From Pleomorphomonas sp. (lineage in GTDB: Bacteria; Pseudomonadota; Alphaproteobacteria; Rhizobiales; Pleomorphomonadaceae): a DNA stretch of 39,416 bases. The notes below the pieces were generated by a model, which was not told the origin of the DNA, did not search any database, and worked only from the letters and a program-made list of their open reading frames with translations. Below, piece by piece: positions 8,609 through 16,590 of this stretch. Location: assembly GCA_029976075.1 (NCBI GenBank), contig JARKNW010000083.1, positions 1 to 39,416 of the forward strand, written 5' to 3'. The position numbers and the translations under genes were made by a program. The number at the start of each line of letters is the position of its first letter. The stretch's first letter is position 1.

Positions 8609-9595
8609 ATGGGAAAGAAAGACAAATCGACGAACGACATGACCCGCCGTTTCGTATCGAGCGTCGAGCTGATCGCCGCCCGAGAAGGCGCCGCCGTACT
8701 GGCGACCCAGGCGCCCGACGCACCGCCGATCACGCTCGGCAAGGTCACCTTCGATCTCGATAATCCGTACCTTCCCGAAGAGATCGAGATGGAAGCCCTC
8801 GGTTCCGGTGGCTACCCCTACAAGGAGAGTCTCAAGGAGAAGGCCTATCTCGAAGAACTGCGGGTGCTGCAGATCGAGCTGGTCAAACTGCAAAAATGGG
8901 CTAACGACACTGGCCAGCGCATCGTCCTGCTGCTTGAAGGGCGCGATGCGGCCGGCAAGGGCGGTACGATCGCGACCTTCCTTGAATACATGAATCCCCG
9001 TTCGGCCCGCCATGTGGCCCTGACCAAGCCGTCCGACGTCGAGCGAGGCCAATGGTATTTCCAGCGCTATGTCAAAGAGCTGCCAACCCGCGGCGAAATC
9101 GTGTTCTTCGACCGCTCATGGTACAACCGGGCCGTCGTCGAGCCGGTAATGGGCTTCTGCACGCCTGAGGAAGCCAAGCTTTTTCTTGAGGAAGTGCCGA
9201 ACTTCGAGAACATGCTGATCCACGATGGCATTGTTCTCATCAAGATATGGCTCGACATCGGCCGTGAAATGCAGCTCAAGCGGTTCCACGACCGCCGCCA
9301 TGATCCCTTGCGCATCTGGAAGTTGTCGCCGGTCGATCTCAAGGCCCTTGGCATGTGGGATGAGTACACCGTCGCCCGCGACCGCATGCTGAAAGCCAGC
9401 CATTCCGATGTCAGCCCCTGGGTCGTCGTTCGTTCCAACGACAAGAAACGGGCTCGGCTCAATGCCATCCGCTATCTGTTGTCGAAGATCGACTACGACC
9501 GCAAGAACTTGGCGGCCATTGGCGAGATCGACGACAAGATCCTCGGCAAAGGCCCGAAGTTCCTGAAGGTCAAGGACGAAAAGAAGAAGGACTGA
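8609..9595 (+). CDS. ppk2: Polyphosphate kinase 2 family enzyme
   Basis: PPK2 enzymes transfer phosphate between inorganic polyphosphate and nucleoside di- or monophosphates, usually making GTP or ATP from polyphosphate. The 328-residue product has Walker A GRDAAGKGG (111-119), Walker B FFDRSWYNRA (167-176) and the lid region RRHDPLRIWKLSPVD, a single PPK2 domain. I chose the ATG at 8609 because GGGGGA lies seven bases upstream; the frame is open further back to 8525 but with non-protein-like content. The gene is divergent from phoR and its gap holds PHO-like half-sites, so control by phosphate supply is plausible. Class I (diphosphate-using) is my reading from overall similarity; preference for ADP or GDP cannot be read from the sequence. 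Confidence 0.93.
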   Translation: MGKKDKSTNDMTRRFVSSVELIAAREGAAVLATQAPDAPPITLGKVTFDLDNPYLPEEIEMEALGSGGYPYKESLKEKAYLEELRVLQIELVKLQKWANDTGQRIVLLLEGRDAAGKGGTIATFLEYMNPRSARHVALTKPSDVERGQWYFQRYVKELPTRGEIVFFDRSWYNRAVVEPVMGFCTPEEAKLFLEEVPNFENMLIHDGIVLIKIWLDIGREMQLKRFHDRRHDPLRIWKLSPVDLKALGMWDEYTVARDRMLKASHSDVSPWVVVRSNDKKRARLNAIRYLLSKIDYDRKNLAAIGEIDDKILGKGPKFLKVKDEKKKD

Positions 9596-9630
9596 TCGGC
9601 TTCTGGCGCACTGGCGTCACGATCCCTCGC

Positions 9631-9644
9631 GCTGCAAATGCAGC
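9631..9644. other. Short palindrome between convergent genes
   Basis: GCTGCA and TGCAGC flank two A residues, giving a perfect 6-bp inverted repeat in the 83-base gap between the ppk2 stop and the end of the glutamine-synthetase-like gene. There is no T tract on either side, so at most it is a weak 3'-end structure. No better terminator is visible in the gap. Confidence 0.3.
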
Positions 9645-9678
9645 CGAGAGATTGACGGCGTCTTGTTCGCCCGCCGCA

Positions 9679-11052
9679 TCAAGCCAGCCTCAGATACCAA
9701 TGGATGTCACGATCACAGACTTCGGCGAAGAAGCGGTCGCATTCGGCTTCCTTGATCGTGAGGTAAATGTCGGTGAATCGCGCGCCGAGCCGTCGCTTCA
9801 GGAAGTCGGAGGCGCGCGCCCGCCGCAGGGCGTCGGGCCAGAAGCGCGGCAATGATGGGGCAACTTGGGTGTAGCCATTGCCGACGATCGGGTCCGAAGG
9901 CTCTCGTTTTGCCTCGATGCCCTCGATCATGCCGGCGATGACGGTGGCGAGCGCGATGTAGGGGTTGGCGTCCGCACCGGCTACACGCTGTTCGAGATGG
10001 CGGGCTGCTGGCGGACCGCCGGTTACGCGGATCGGTACCGAGCGGTTATCGATGGACCAGGCGGGGCCGAGGGGCGCGTAGGAGTTGGGCTTGAATCGCC
10101 TGTAGCTGTTGGCGTTGGGAGCGAAAATCGCCATGCTCTCGGCCATGGTCGCTTCCAGGCCGGCGACGGCATGACGAAGCAGGGCGTTGCCTTCCGGTTC
10201 GTTGCCCGCAAACAGATTGTTGCCCGCCTCATCGCAGAGGCTCACGTGGAAGTGCGCGCCAGAGCCGGCGAACTCAGCGTAAGGCTTGGCCATGAAAGTG
10301 GCGATGAAACCTTGGCTTTCGGCAACGCTCTTCACCAAGCGTTTCCAGAGAATGGCATCGTCGGCGGCCCGCAGTGCGTCGTCTCGGTGTTCCAGGACGA
10401 TCTCGAACTGACCGGGCGAGTACTCCGAGATCAGGGTGCGAGCCGGCAACCCTGCGGCGTCGGCAGCGGCATACACCGCTTCCAGGAAGCCCGAGAAGTC
10501 CGACAGATCCTGAACGAGGTAGGCCTGAAGATCCGCTTGACTGAAACCGTTGGGAGCCGTGGGCGGAACCAGCCGGCCTTCTGCCGCCGCGCGACCATCC
10601 AGGAGATAGAACTCCAGCTCGACGGCGGCGACGGGTCTGAAGCCCATGGCCTGAGCCTCGTCGACTACGCGGCCAAGCGCATGGCGCGGATCACTGGCTG
10701 ATCCGGATCCGTCGCCCTCGAACGAGGTCAGGAGAAATTGGGCGGTCGGTGTCTGTCTCCATGGCGAACGGACAAGCGTGCCTGCAACCGGTCGGCACAT
10801 GCGGTCGGCGTCGCCCATTTCCCACAAGAGGCCGGTTTCCTCGACGTCGGCGCCTTTGATATCCAGCGACAGCACGGAGCAGGGCAGCGGCCTTCCTATG
10901 CGGTAAGCGCCGAGAAGTTCTGAACGGCGCAGCATTTTGCCCCGCTGTACGCCCGAGCAATCGGTCAGAAAGCACTCGAACTGGACGACATCAGGATTGG
11001 TGGCGAGGAAAGCTTCGGCCTCCGCGACTTCGGCGATCTTGACGGCGGACAT
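9679..11052 (-). CDS. Glutamine synthetase family ligase (probable gamma-glutamylpolyamine or related synthetase)
   Basis: A 457-residue member of the glutamine synthetase fold, which activates glutamate with ATP and joins it to ammonia or an amine. Visible motifs are the metal-site strand AAVELEFYLL, the SGAHFHVSL loop, NSYRRFKPNSYAP, the arginine-rich NRSVPIRV segment and EQRVAGADANPYIALA. The N-terminal part is shorter and different from GlnA, as in PuuA-like enzymes acting on putrescine or other amines. I chose the ATG at 11052 (MSAVKIAEVAEAEAFL); the upstream extension to 11175 looks non-coding. No puuB, puuC or puuD gene lies beside it; the nearest related candidate is the FAD oxidase 6.5 kb away. 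The substrate is therefore inferred from family style only. Confidence 0.82.
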   Translation of the reverse strand: MSAVKIAEVAEAEAFLATNPDVVQFECFLTDCSGVQRGKMLRRSELLGAYRIGRPLPCSVLSLDIKGADVEETGLLWEMGDADRMCRPVAGTLVRSPWRQTPTAQFLLTSFEGDGSGSASDPRHALGRVVDEAQAMGFRPVAAVELEFYLLDGRAAAEGRLVPPTAPNGFSQADLQAYLVQDLSDFSGFLEAVYAAADAAGLPARTLISEYSPGQFEIVLEHRDDALRAADDAILWKRLVKSVAESQGFIATFMAKPYAEFAGSGAHFHVSLCDEAGNNLFAGNEPEGNALLRHAVAGLEATMAESMAIFAPNANSYRRFKPNSYAPLGPAWSIDNRSVPIRVTGGPPAARHLEQRVAGADANPYIALATVIAGMIEGIEAKREPSDPIVGNGYTQVAPSLPRFWPDALRRARASDFLKRRLGARFTDIYLTIKEAECDRFFAEVCDRDIHWYLRLA

Positions 11053-11147
11053 GATACTGGTCCCGGACTTTATGCGCCTGCCACAACCCGCAGGCGGCCA
11101 AAAGAAATCATTGCTTTCATGGCATTTCTCGCCAGCCATTGTCCAGC

Positions 11148-11169
11148 GCGCCAAGGCTTGACTTGGCGC
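11148..11169. promoter_or_regulatory. Inverted repeat upstream of the DUF900 lipoprotein gene
   Basis: GCGCCAAG (11148-11155) and CTTGGCGC (11162-11169) are exact complements around a six-base loop. A -35-like TTGACT (11158-11163) lies inside it, but no convincing -10 follows at the usual distance. The repeat sits in the 168-base gap between the divergent ligase and lipoprotein genes, so it may be an operator or a leader hairpin. Confidence 0.4.
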
Positions 11170-11220
11170 CGGCATAAGGAGTCGTCTAGAAGAAGGCCAT
11201 CCTCTTTGTCTCAGGTCGCC

Positions 11221-12390
11221 ATGCGTTTCCGCTTCGTCCTCATCTTCCCCATGCTTTTCCTCGCGGCTTGCGCCGGATCACGCCCCGACGGTGGCGCTCT
11301 CGAAGTGACGACAGCGCCGGCCCCGGGAGCTACCGAACATGAGTTGTTGGTGGCGGCGACGCGAGAGCGGGTGAAGACCGGCCCGGCAATGTTCAACGGA
11401 GAACGATCGAGCGACCTTGATTTCGCGGACCTTTCGATCTCGGTTCCGCCTGGTCATAAGTCCGGCGAAATCGAGTGGCCCTCCCCCCTGCCAGGCGATC
11501 CGAACAAACAGTTCGTGGCCCGCTCGCTCGCCTATGTCGATGGTGCCGAGGACTTCAAACGGCGCCTGACAGCCAGGGTTGCTGCCTTGCCCAAGGGACG
11601 ACGCTCCGTGGCGGTGATCGTTCACGGCTTCAATACGGACTTCGATGCGGCGGTCTTTCGCGCGACGCAGATCCTCCACGATACCAAGTTCGACGGTGTG
11701 CCCGTGCTGTTTACGTGGGCATCGCGCGGCTCGCCACTGGAGTACGTCTATGATCGTGACAGCGCCACCATTGCACGCGATGGCCTCGAGGATCTGTTGC
11801 GCATCGCCTCGGAAAGTGGCGTCGACGATCTTTTCGTGTTTGCCCACTCAATGGGAAACTGGGCAACCATAGAGGCACTGCGTCAGGCGAAGATCGCTGG
11901 TCACGGCGATTTCAACGGCAAGCTCCGCACGGTGATATTGGCGGCCCCCGATATCGACGTCGATGTCTTCAAATCGGAAATGCGCGTGATCGGCCGACCG
12001 AAATATCCCTTCGTGCTGTTTTCTTCTTCCGACGACCAGGCGCTCTGGCTGTCCGGCCTCATCGCCGGCGAAAAGCCGCGTCTCGGCGCCTATACCGAGG
12101 ATGTCAAAGAGATCGCCGACCTCGGCGTCGTCGTGATCGACCTTTCGGCCACGAAGGCAAACGATTCGCTGGCCCACAATAAGTTCGCCGTCGTCTTGCC
12201 GGACTTCGTGAATCGGATTGGGGATCGCTTGAGGCAAGGCGACCATTTGACCTCCGGCCGCGGAAATATCTCCGATACGGCCAAGGGGCTAACCGCATCG
12301 TTCGGTAGTCTTGTCGGCAGCACCGCGGGTGCGGCGGTGACCCTTCCCGCTTATCTGCTGACACTACCGGCTCGGGCTGTGACGCACTGA
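11221..12390 (+). CDS. Alpha/beta hydrolase lipoprotein (DUF900 family)
   Basis: The product begins with a lipoprotein signal peptide, MRFRFVLIFPMLFLAAC, whose LAAC lipobox places it on a membrane facing the periplasm. The rest is an alpha/beta-hydrolase fold of the DUF900 type. It has the oxyanion-region strand VIVHGFNTDFDAA (about residues 126-138), the FTWASRG strand, and a nucleophile elbow FAHSMGN with Ser in AHSMG. The C-terminal third carries a plausible Asp and the His of LAHNKFAVVLPD. Length is 389 residues from the ATG at 11221. The family is widespread in alphaproteobacteria and its substrate is unknown; esterase or lipase activity is only suggested by the fold. The gene stands alone and converges on the xre gene 14 bases away. 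Confidence 0.85.
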   Translation: MRFRFVLIFPMLFLAACAGSRPDGGALEVTTAPAPGATEHELLVAATRERVKTGPAMFNGERSSDLDFADLSISVPPGHKSGEIEWPSPLPGDPNKQFVARSLAYVDGAEDFKRRLTARVAALPKGRRSVAVIVHGFNTDFDAAVFRATQILHDTKFDGVPVLFTWASRGSPLEYVYDRDSATIARDGLEDLLRIASESGVDDLFVFAHSMGNWATIEALRQAKIAGHGDFNGKLRTVILAAPDIDVDVFKSEMRVIGRPKYPFVLFSSSDDQALWLSGLIAGEKPRLGAYTEDVKEIADLGVVVIDLSATKANDSLAHNKFAVVLPDFVNRIGDRLRQGDHLTSGRGNISDTAKGLTASFGSLVGSTAGAAVTLPAYLLTLPARAVTH

Positions 12391-12404
12391 TACTCGTATC
12401 TAGA

Positions 12405-12758
12405 TCAGCGCTGGCCGATGAGATCGATCAGTCGGTCCAGGGTTTGTTCATCGAGGCTGCGGATACGCTCGCCCAGACGATTGGCGAGTTCGGTGGCTTT
12501 CGGCGAGAGACCCTCGGTGTCGATGACGATGCGAGGATGGGAAAGATCGGCCAGTCGCTCAAGTTCCTCGGCTTCGTCCCATATGATGTTGAGATGGCCG
12601 ATGATCCGCTGCAGAAGATCGAAAGTCGGACGGCCGCGCCGACCATGCTCAAGCGCCGACAAATAGGCCGGCGAGACACCGATTGCCGCGGCCATCGACT
12701 TGAGGGTCATGCCTCGCGCTTCGCGGATTTCCCGTAAGCGGGCGCCGAACGGAGTCAT
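12405..12758 (-). CDS. XRE-family helix-turn-helix regulator
   Basis: A 117-residue DNA-binding protein. The first 65 residues are a lambda-repressor-type HTH (GARLREIREARGMTLKSMAAAIGVSPAYLSALEHGRR). The C-terminal half is helical and ends in a segment (LGERIRSLDEQTLDRLIDLI) that may mediate dimerisation. I chose the ATG at 12758, since AGAGGA precedes it at the right distance and the upstream extension has no protein character. The start lies one base after the smr stop, so the two are probably co-translated, and this is the last gene of the Tim44-mltA-smr-xre run. The target genes are unknown. No toxin-like partner is visible, so I do not read it as an antitoxin. Confidence 0.88.
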   Translation of the reverse strand: MTPFGARLREIREARGMTLKSMAAAIGVSPAYLSALEHGRRGRPTFDLLQRIIGHLNIIWDEAEELERLADLSHPRIVIDTEGLSPKATELANRLGERIRSLDEQTLDRLIDLIGQR

Positions 12759-12759
12759 G

Positions 12760-13320
12760 CTATTTCCTCTTGCGGATGCGTACGTAGAGTGCACCGCCAC
12801 CGCCATGAACCGGCCCGGCATCCTCGTAACCGAGCACGACTCGTCTGAACTCCGGCAGGCTCAGCCAAAGCGGCACGACGCGCTTCAACACGCCACGTTC
12901 ATGATCGTGCAGGCCCTGGAAATCACCTCCCGGTCTGCCCTTGCCGGTGATGATCAAGACCACTTTCCAGCCCATGCTCTGCGCATAGGAAAGAAACCCC
13001 GAAAGACGAGCATGAGCTTCATCCTGCCGGTACCCATGCAGGTCGAGCCGTCCGTCGATGGCCGTGCGGCCGCGATTGACGGCCTGGCGCTCACGTTTAC
13101 CGAAGGGATGCAGCTTTGGCAGGGCTGGCTTGGCGGTGGGAGGTGGCGGTGCGGCGGGCGGCAGATGGACAAGGGTGCGCTGTGTTTCCGGTTCGGCGGC
13201 CGCGATGACGGGAGGAGGCGCAGTGACTTTTTCGGGGCGAAGCGGCGTCACGGTCTTTCTCACCGCCCGCCAGAGTTCTTCCTCCTCGGGGGCGAGCGGC
13301 CGACCTTTGCGGCGGGACAT
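12760..13320 (-). CDS. Smr-domain protein (MutS2 C-terminal-like nuclease domain)
   Basis: A 186-residue protein with a proline-rich, probably disordered N-terminal half and a C-terminal Smr domain (about residues 90-186). The domain shows the two family signatures, LDLHGYRQDEA and VVLIITGKGRPGG, and ends in GGGGALYVRIRKR. Smr domains nick DNA or RNA in several bacteria; the stand-alone alphaproteobacterial type has no settled role. GGGAGG lies eight bases before the ATG, inside the end of mltA, and the two genes are separated by three bases. The neighbourhood mltA-smr-xre recurs in this group as far as I recall, which suggests a shared transcript rather than a shared pathway. Confidence 0.88.
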   Translation of the reverse strand: MSRRKGRPLAPEEEELWRAVRKTVTPLRPEKVTAPPPVIAAAEPETQRTLVHLPPAAPPPPTAKPALPKLHPFGKRERQAVNRGRTAIDGRLDLHGYRQDEAHARLSGFLSYAQSMGWKVVLIITGKGRPGGDFQGLHDHERGVLKRVVPLWLSLPEFRRVVLGYEDAGPVHGGGGALYVRIRKRK

Positions 13321-13323
13321 CGG

Positions 13324-14439
13324 TCAGTCCTCCCGCGGAACAAGCAAGGTGAAATGAGCTGGATCGCGAACCCGCGCGGCCAGTTCGAAGGCGGCTTCTC
13401 CCGAGCCGAAGAAAATATCACCGCGCGCCGCCCCAATGATGGCCGAGCCGGTATCCTGGGCAACCATCAGTCGATGGAAAGGCCCGGCCGGGAGATCGGC
13501 CTCCACGAAGACCGGTGCATGGAAGGTGATGAGCGAGCGATCGACAGCCAGTGAACGGCCCGGTGTCAGAGGTACGCCCGCCGCGGCCACAGGGCCAAGC
13601 GCAGGGTCTTCCACCGAGGCTTCGCGGAAGAAAATATAGGAGCGATTGCGGGCGAGCGCAGTTCGTCGTTCCTGTGGGGCGAGGTTCTCGAGCCAGGTAC
13701 GGAGCGCGTCGGCGGTGGCTTCCGCAGGACTGCTCACGACTCCGCGCTCGATCATCAGGCGGGCTATGGAAAAATAGGGATGGCCGCTTTTGCCCGCGAA
13801 AGTGACTCGCATGAGACGTCCGTCAGGCAGCTTGAGTCGTGCCGCGCCCTGAACGTGAATGAAGAAGGCTTCGACAAGACTGCCTACGTAGGCGATCGGC
13901 TGCGCGCGCCCGTCGAGGGCACCAGCCATGACCGCCCCTCTTTCGGGACATGCGGAGAGACGACCAAGTTCATCCTCGATTGCCCAGGTCAGCGCCGGGT
14001 CGAGGTTGCGCCGATCATCGTCGCTGCCGATCTCTCGCAACCCGTTGGGCGGCGCAAGAAGTGGAACCGGAAAGCCGAGCGAGGGGTGGAGTCTTGCCTC
14101 CACTTCCGGTTCGAAGAACCCGGTGACGAAACCCTCACCTGAAACGGGCTCGACGCGGAATGGTTGAAAATGTGCCTCGAAGAAAGCCCGAGCCGCAACG
14201 GCATCGAGATTCTCGTCCATGGCAGCCGCCAGTTGGCCCTTTCTTGCCAGCGCCGCACCGTCCGGTCCCAGGGCCTTGGATGTCGGAGCTTTATCTGCAA
14301 GACGGACCGCCGAACGCCGAAATGCGGCGAAGGCGGCGGCATGATCGTCGTCTGTCCATCCGGTAAGGTTGGTAAAAGCGGTCGCCACCAGGCGGGCGGC
14401 AGGAAGCGCGTCGGCCAAGATGTGGTCAGCCTCCGGCAT
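13324..14439 (-). CDS. mltA: MltA-family lytic murein transglycosylase
   Basis: MltA cleaves the glycan chains of peptidoglycan, forming 1,6-anhydromuramic ends. The 371-residue product has the MltA barrel with VTGFFEPEVEARLHPS, the YVGSLVEAFFIHVQGAARL segment and the C-terminal 3D domain MVAQDTGSAIIGAARGDIFFG, whose Asp residues include the expected catalytic acid. The ATG at 14439 overlaps the end of the Tim44-like gene by 14 bases; longer in-frame extensions fall inside that gene. No signal peptide or lipobox is visible at this start, although the enzyme should act in the periplasm, so the true start or export route is uncertain. The gene sits between the Tim44-like and smr genes on one strand. 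Confidence 0.9.
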   Translation of the reverse strand: MPEADHILADALPAARLVATAFTNLTGWTDDDHAAAFAAFRRSAVRLADKAPTSKALGPDGAALARKGQLAAAMDENLDAVAARAFFEAHFQPFRVEPVSGEGFVTGFFEPEVEARLHPSLGFPVPLLAPPNGLREIGSDDDRRNLDPALTWAIEDELGRLSACPERGAVMAGALDGRAQPIAYVGSLVEAFFIHVQGAARLKLPDGRLMRVTFAGKSGHPYFSIARLMIERGVVSSPAEATADALRTWLENLAPQERRTALARNRSYIFFREASVEDPALGPVAAAGVPLTPGRSLAVDRSLITFHAPVFVEADLPAGPFHRLMVAQDTGSAIIGAARGDIFFGSGEAAFELAARVRDPAHFTLLVPRED

Positions 14440-15127
14440 CCGTGGCGACCAGCTTCCAGTTCGGATCCGAGGATCTGATCTCGCGGGCAAACGTCCAGAT
14501 GTCGGTCACCTCGGCCACTTTCTGAGGATCGCCCTCGACCACGGAACCATCGCGGCTGCGTGTCACCGAAATCAGTTGCGAGGAGAAACGCACCGTCACC
14601 TGCGCCACGCCCCCCTCAATTCCCGCGTCGGCCACGTCTGCCTTGTCGATGCCGACGAAGGTGAAGTCGATTTTCTCACCACGACCCTCGCGCTCGGCTA
14701 TCACGCCGGAAAAACCGTCAAATACCTCGCGTGACAACAGCGGCTTCAGGGTTGCTCGGTCGCCGGCGGCAAAGGCGGAAACGATCATTTCATAGGCGGC
14801 GCGAGCGCCCCCCATGAAACCGTCGAGGTCGAAGTTGCGATCGGCGGAGGCGACGGCCTTGAGGCCTGTATTGGCACTGCCCGCGGGAACCGCTTCGTCG
14901 ATTCTGGCGAAGACCGCCTCGCGCGGATCGGCTCGGCCTTCACGTGGCAGCGTCACCACGTTGTCGCCCGCCGGTGGCGGCTCGATCTCCGCCTTTCGCC
15001 CGGCGAACGGATCGAAAGGTGGCTTTTCGTTGCCGGTACGCGTGCCCAGGACGCTCCTCAGGCGCCAGAAAATCACGACGGCGATCACGAGGAAGATGAG
15101 GCTGGTGAGATCGAGGAAGGCGTTCAT
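14426..15127 (-). CDS. Tim44-like domain protein (TimA type)
   Basis: A 233-residue protein with one N-terminal membrane segment (about residues 4-23, LDLTSLIFLVIAVVIFW). A charged linker follows, then a C-terminal Tim44-like domain (about 95-230) of alpha+beta type (GFMGGARAAYEMIVSAFAAGDRATLKPLLS). In alphaproteobacteria this family is the relative of mitochondrial Tim44/MBA1, and it is often found beside secB and fxsA, exactly as here. The arrangement suggests a role at the inner membrane in protein handling, but the bacterial function is not settled. I chose the ATG at 15127, directly before the membrane segment; the frame is open further upstream but unconvincing. It heads the operon with mltA, smr and xre and is divergent from fxsA. 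Confidence 0.88.
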   Translation of the reverse strand: MNAFLDLTSLIFLVIAVVIFWRLRSVLGTRTGNEKPPFDPFAGRKAEIEPPPAGDNVVTLPREGRADPREAVFARIDEAVPAGSANTGLKAVASADRNFDLDGFMGGARAAYEMIVSAFAAGDRATLKPLLSREVFDGFSGVIAEREGRGEKIDFTFVGIDKADVADAGIEGGVAQVTVRFSSQLISVTRSRDGSVVEGDPQKVAEVTDIWTFAREIRSSDPNWKLVATDAGG

Positions 15128-15371
15128 CCGAGCATCGGTTCCCTCAGTTGGCGCCGGCGGGGCGCAGCATCGCATTCTATATCGTCTGCCTATGTAGGCG
15201 ACGGCGGCGGTTAGGGAAAGACGGACATGCGGTGAATCTAGGGCGATTTCGCTGACGCGATCAACGCTTGTCCCCGTTACTATTGCGACCATATGGGTGT
15301 GACGCCTCTCTTGTGCCCGCCTGACCGACCGGCGCATCATGCCAAAACACACCGACCAAACCGGAACCGAC

Positions 15372-15881
15372 ATGCGCCTGACGCCTTATCTTCCTCTTGT
15401 TCTCATCGCCTGGCCGATTGCCGAGATCGCGACGCTCGTCTGGGTAGGCGGCCATCTCGGCGTCATCAATACGGTTGGCCTGGTGCTGCTCGCCGCCTTC
15501 GGTGGTCTGGCGCTGTTCCGTTATGTCGGCTTTGGCCTCGTGCGTCGGGTCCAGGCCGAACTCTCCGCCGGCCGCATGCCGACTGGCGCGCTACTTGAGG
15601 GGTTTGTGGTCCTCGTTGCCGGTGTTTTGCTGATCCTTCCGGGCTTTCTGTCGGACGTTCTGGCCTTTCTGCTACTGTTCGCTCCGATACGGCGGTTGAT
15701 CATCGCAGCGATCGCCGCGCGTCTCACCGTATCGGCAATGCCGTCGTCGGGCCGGCGCGCACCGGAAGATGGCATCGTCGACCTTGATGAGGACGAGTGG
15801 GAAAGGCGCGGCAGTGCTGAATCGCCCTGGTCGGACAGCCCGTCAATTCCACCGCCCGGCCGCGATGGCGATCGGTCTTGA
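15372..15881 (+). CDS. fxsA: FxsA family membrane protein
   Basis: A small inner-membrane protein of the FxsA family, whose E. coli member relieves F-plasmid exclusion of phage T7; the cellular role is otherwise unclear. The 169 residues show three or four membrane segments (about 4-22, 27-48, 76-98, with short amphipathic stretches between). The loop VRRVQAELSAGRMPTGALLEG and LLILPGFLSDVLAFLLL are the family signatures. A charged cytoplasmic tail follows. I chose the ATG at 15372 since the family starts at its first membrane helix; an ATG 33 bases upstream adds only polar residues. It is divergent from the Tim44-like gene and 133 bases ahead of secB, the usual alphaproteobacterial arrangement. 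Confidence 0.9.
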   Translation: MRLTPYLPLVLIAWPIAEIATLVWVGGHLGVINTVGLVLLAAFGGLALFRYVGFGLVRRVQAELSAGRMPTGALLEGFVVLVAGVLLILPGFLSDVLAFLLLFAPIRRLIIAAIAARLTVSAMPSSGRRAPEDGIVDLDEDEWERRGSAESPWSDSPSIPPPGRDGDRS

Positions 15882-16014
15882 TCTCGTCCATCAAGCCTGA
15901 TAGCGCTCGGACCCGCGGAAAAATCGGCACACGGTTCCGTTTCGCCGGTTCCACCAAAACAATAGGGTCACCCTTGCGGGCGGTGTCGCCCCGGCTGGCC
16001 GGAGGAGTTCGAGA

Positions 16015-16503
16015 ATGAGTTCGGTTCAGCCCGAAAATGGTGCAGCTGAAGCCCAGCCGTCGATGAGCGTCGTCGCCCAGTATATCAAGGATCTGTCCTT
16101 CGAGAATCCGAAGGCGCCGGAGAGCTTGCGGGCCCGTGAAGCCGCGCCGCAGATTTCGGTTGGCGTCAACGTCAACTCGCGTCAGCGCAGCCAGACCGAC
16201 TACGAGGTTGATCTGCATCTCGAGGCCAAGGCGGCGATCGGTGAGGAAGTGATCTTCAACGTCGAGCTGTCCTATGGCGGCCTTGTCACCGTACAGAATG
16301 TACCGGACCAGCATCTGCATCCCTTCGTCAACATCGAAGGTCCCCGCCTGCTGTTCCCGTTTGCGCGCCAGATCATCGCCGACGCCGTCATCCGTGGCGG
16401 TTTCCCGCCGCTGCTGATCGACCCGATCGATTTCGTCGCCCTTTACCAGCAGTATCTCGCCCGCCTGCAGCAGATGCAGCAGCAGCAAGGCGCTGCCAAC
16501 TGA
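16015..16503 (+). CDS. secB: SecB, protein-export chaperone
   Basis: SecB is the tetrameric cytosolic chaperone that keeps precursor proteins unfolded and hands them to SecA. The 162-residue product has the family core: VAQYIKDLSFENPKAPE, the strand EVDLHLEAKAAIGEEVIFNVELSYGG, and the C-terminal RQIIADAVIRGGFPPLLIDPIDFVALY. It ends in a Gln-rich tail, as in rhizobial SecB. GGAGGAG precedes the ATG at an ideal distance. It follows fxsA on the same strand and is closed by a strong terminator 28 bases after the stop. Confidence 0.97.
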   Translation: MSSVQPENGAAEAQPSMSVVAQYIKDLSFENPKAPESLRAREAAPQISVGVNVNSRQRSQTDYEVDLHLEAKAAIGEEVIFNVELSYGGLVTVQNVPDQHLHPFVNIEGPRLLFPFARQIIADAVIRGGFPPLLIDPIDFVALYQQYLARLQQMQQQQGAAN

Positions 16504-16531
16504 AGCCGACGCTTCAGAAGAACTCTTGCAC

Positions 16532-16561
16532 ACGGCGCGTCTCTTGGCGGAGGCGCGCCGT
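16532..16561 (+). terminator. Rho-independent terminator after secB
   Basis: ACGGCGCGTCTC (16532-16543) pairs with GAGGCGCGCCGT (16550-16561) over 12 bp with one G-U pair and a six-base loop. TTGTTGTTGT follows on the plus strand. It lies 28 bases past the secB stop. The nearby nitrilase-family gene comes from the other strand, where no T tract follows, so it is mainly a secB terminator. Confidence 0.85.
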
Positions 16562-16590
16562 TTGTTGTTGTAAGCAAGCTGCGGCGACCA

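Noticed and set aside
12405..13320. xre and smr genes as a toxin-antitoxin pair
   Set aside because: Smr is a widespread nuclease-like domain protein without toxin features, and the pair lies in a housekeeping operon.
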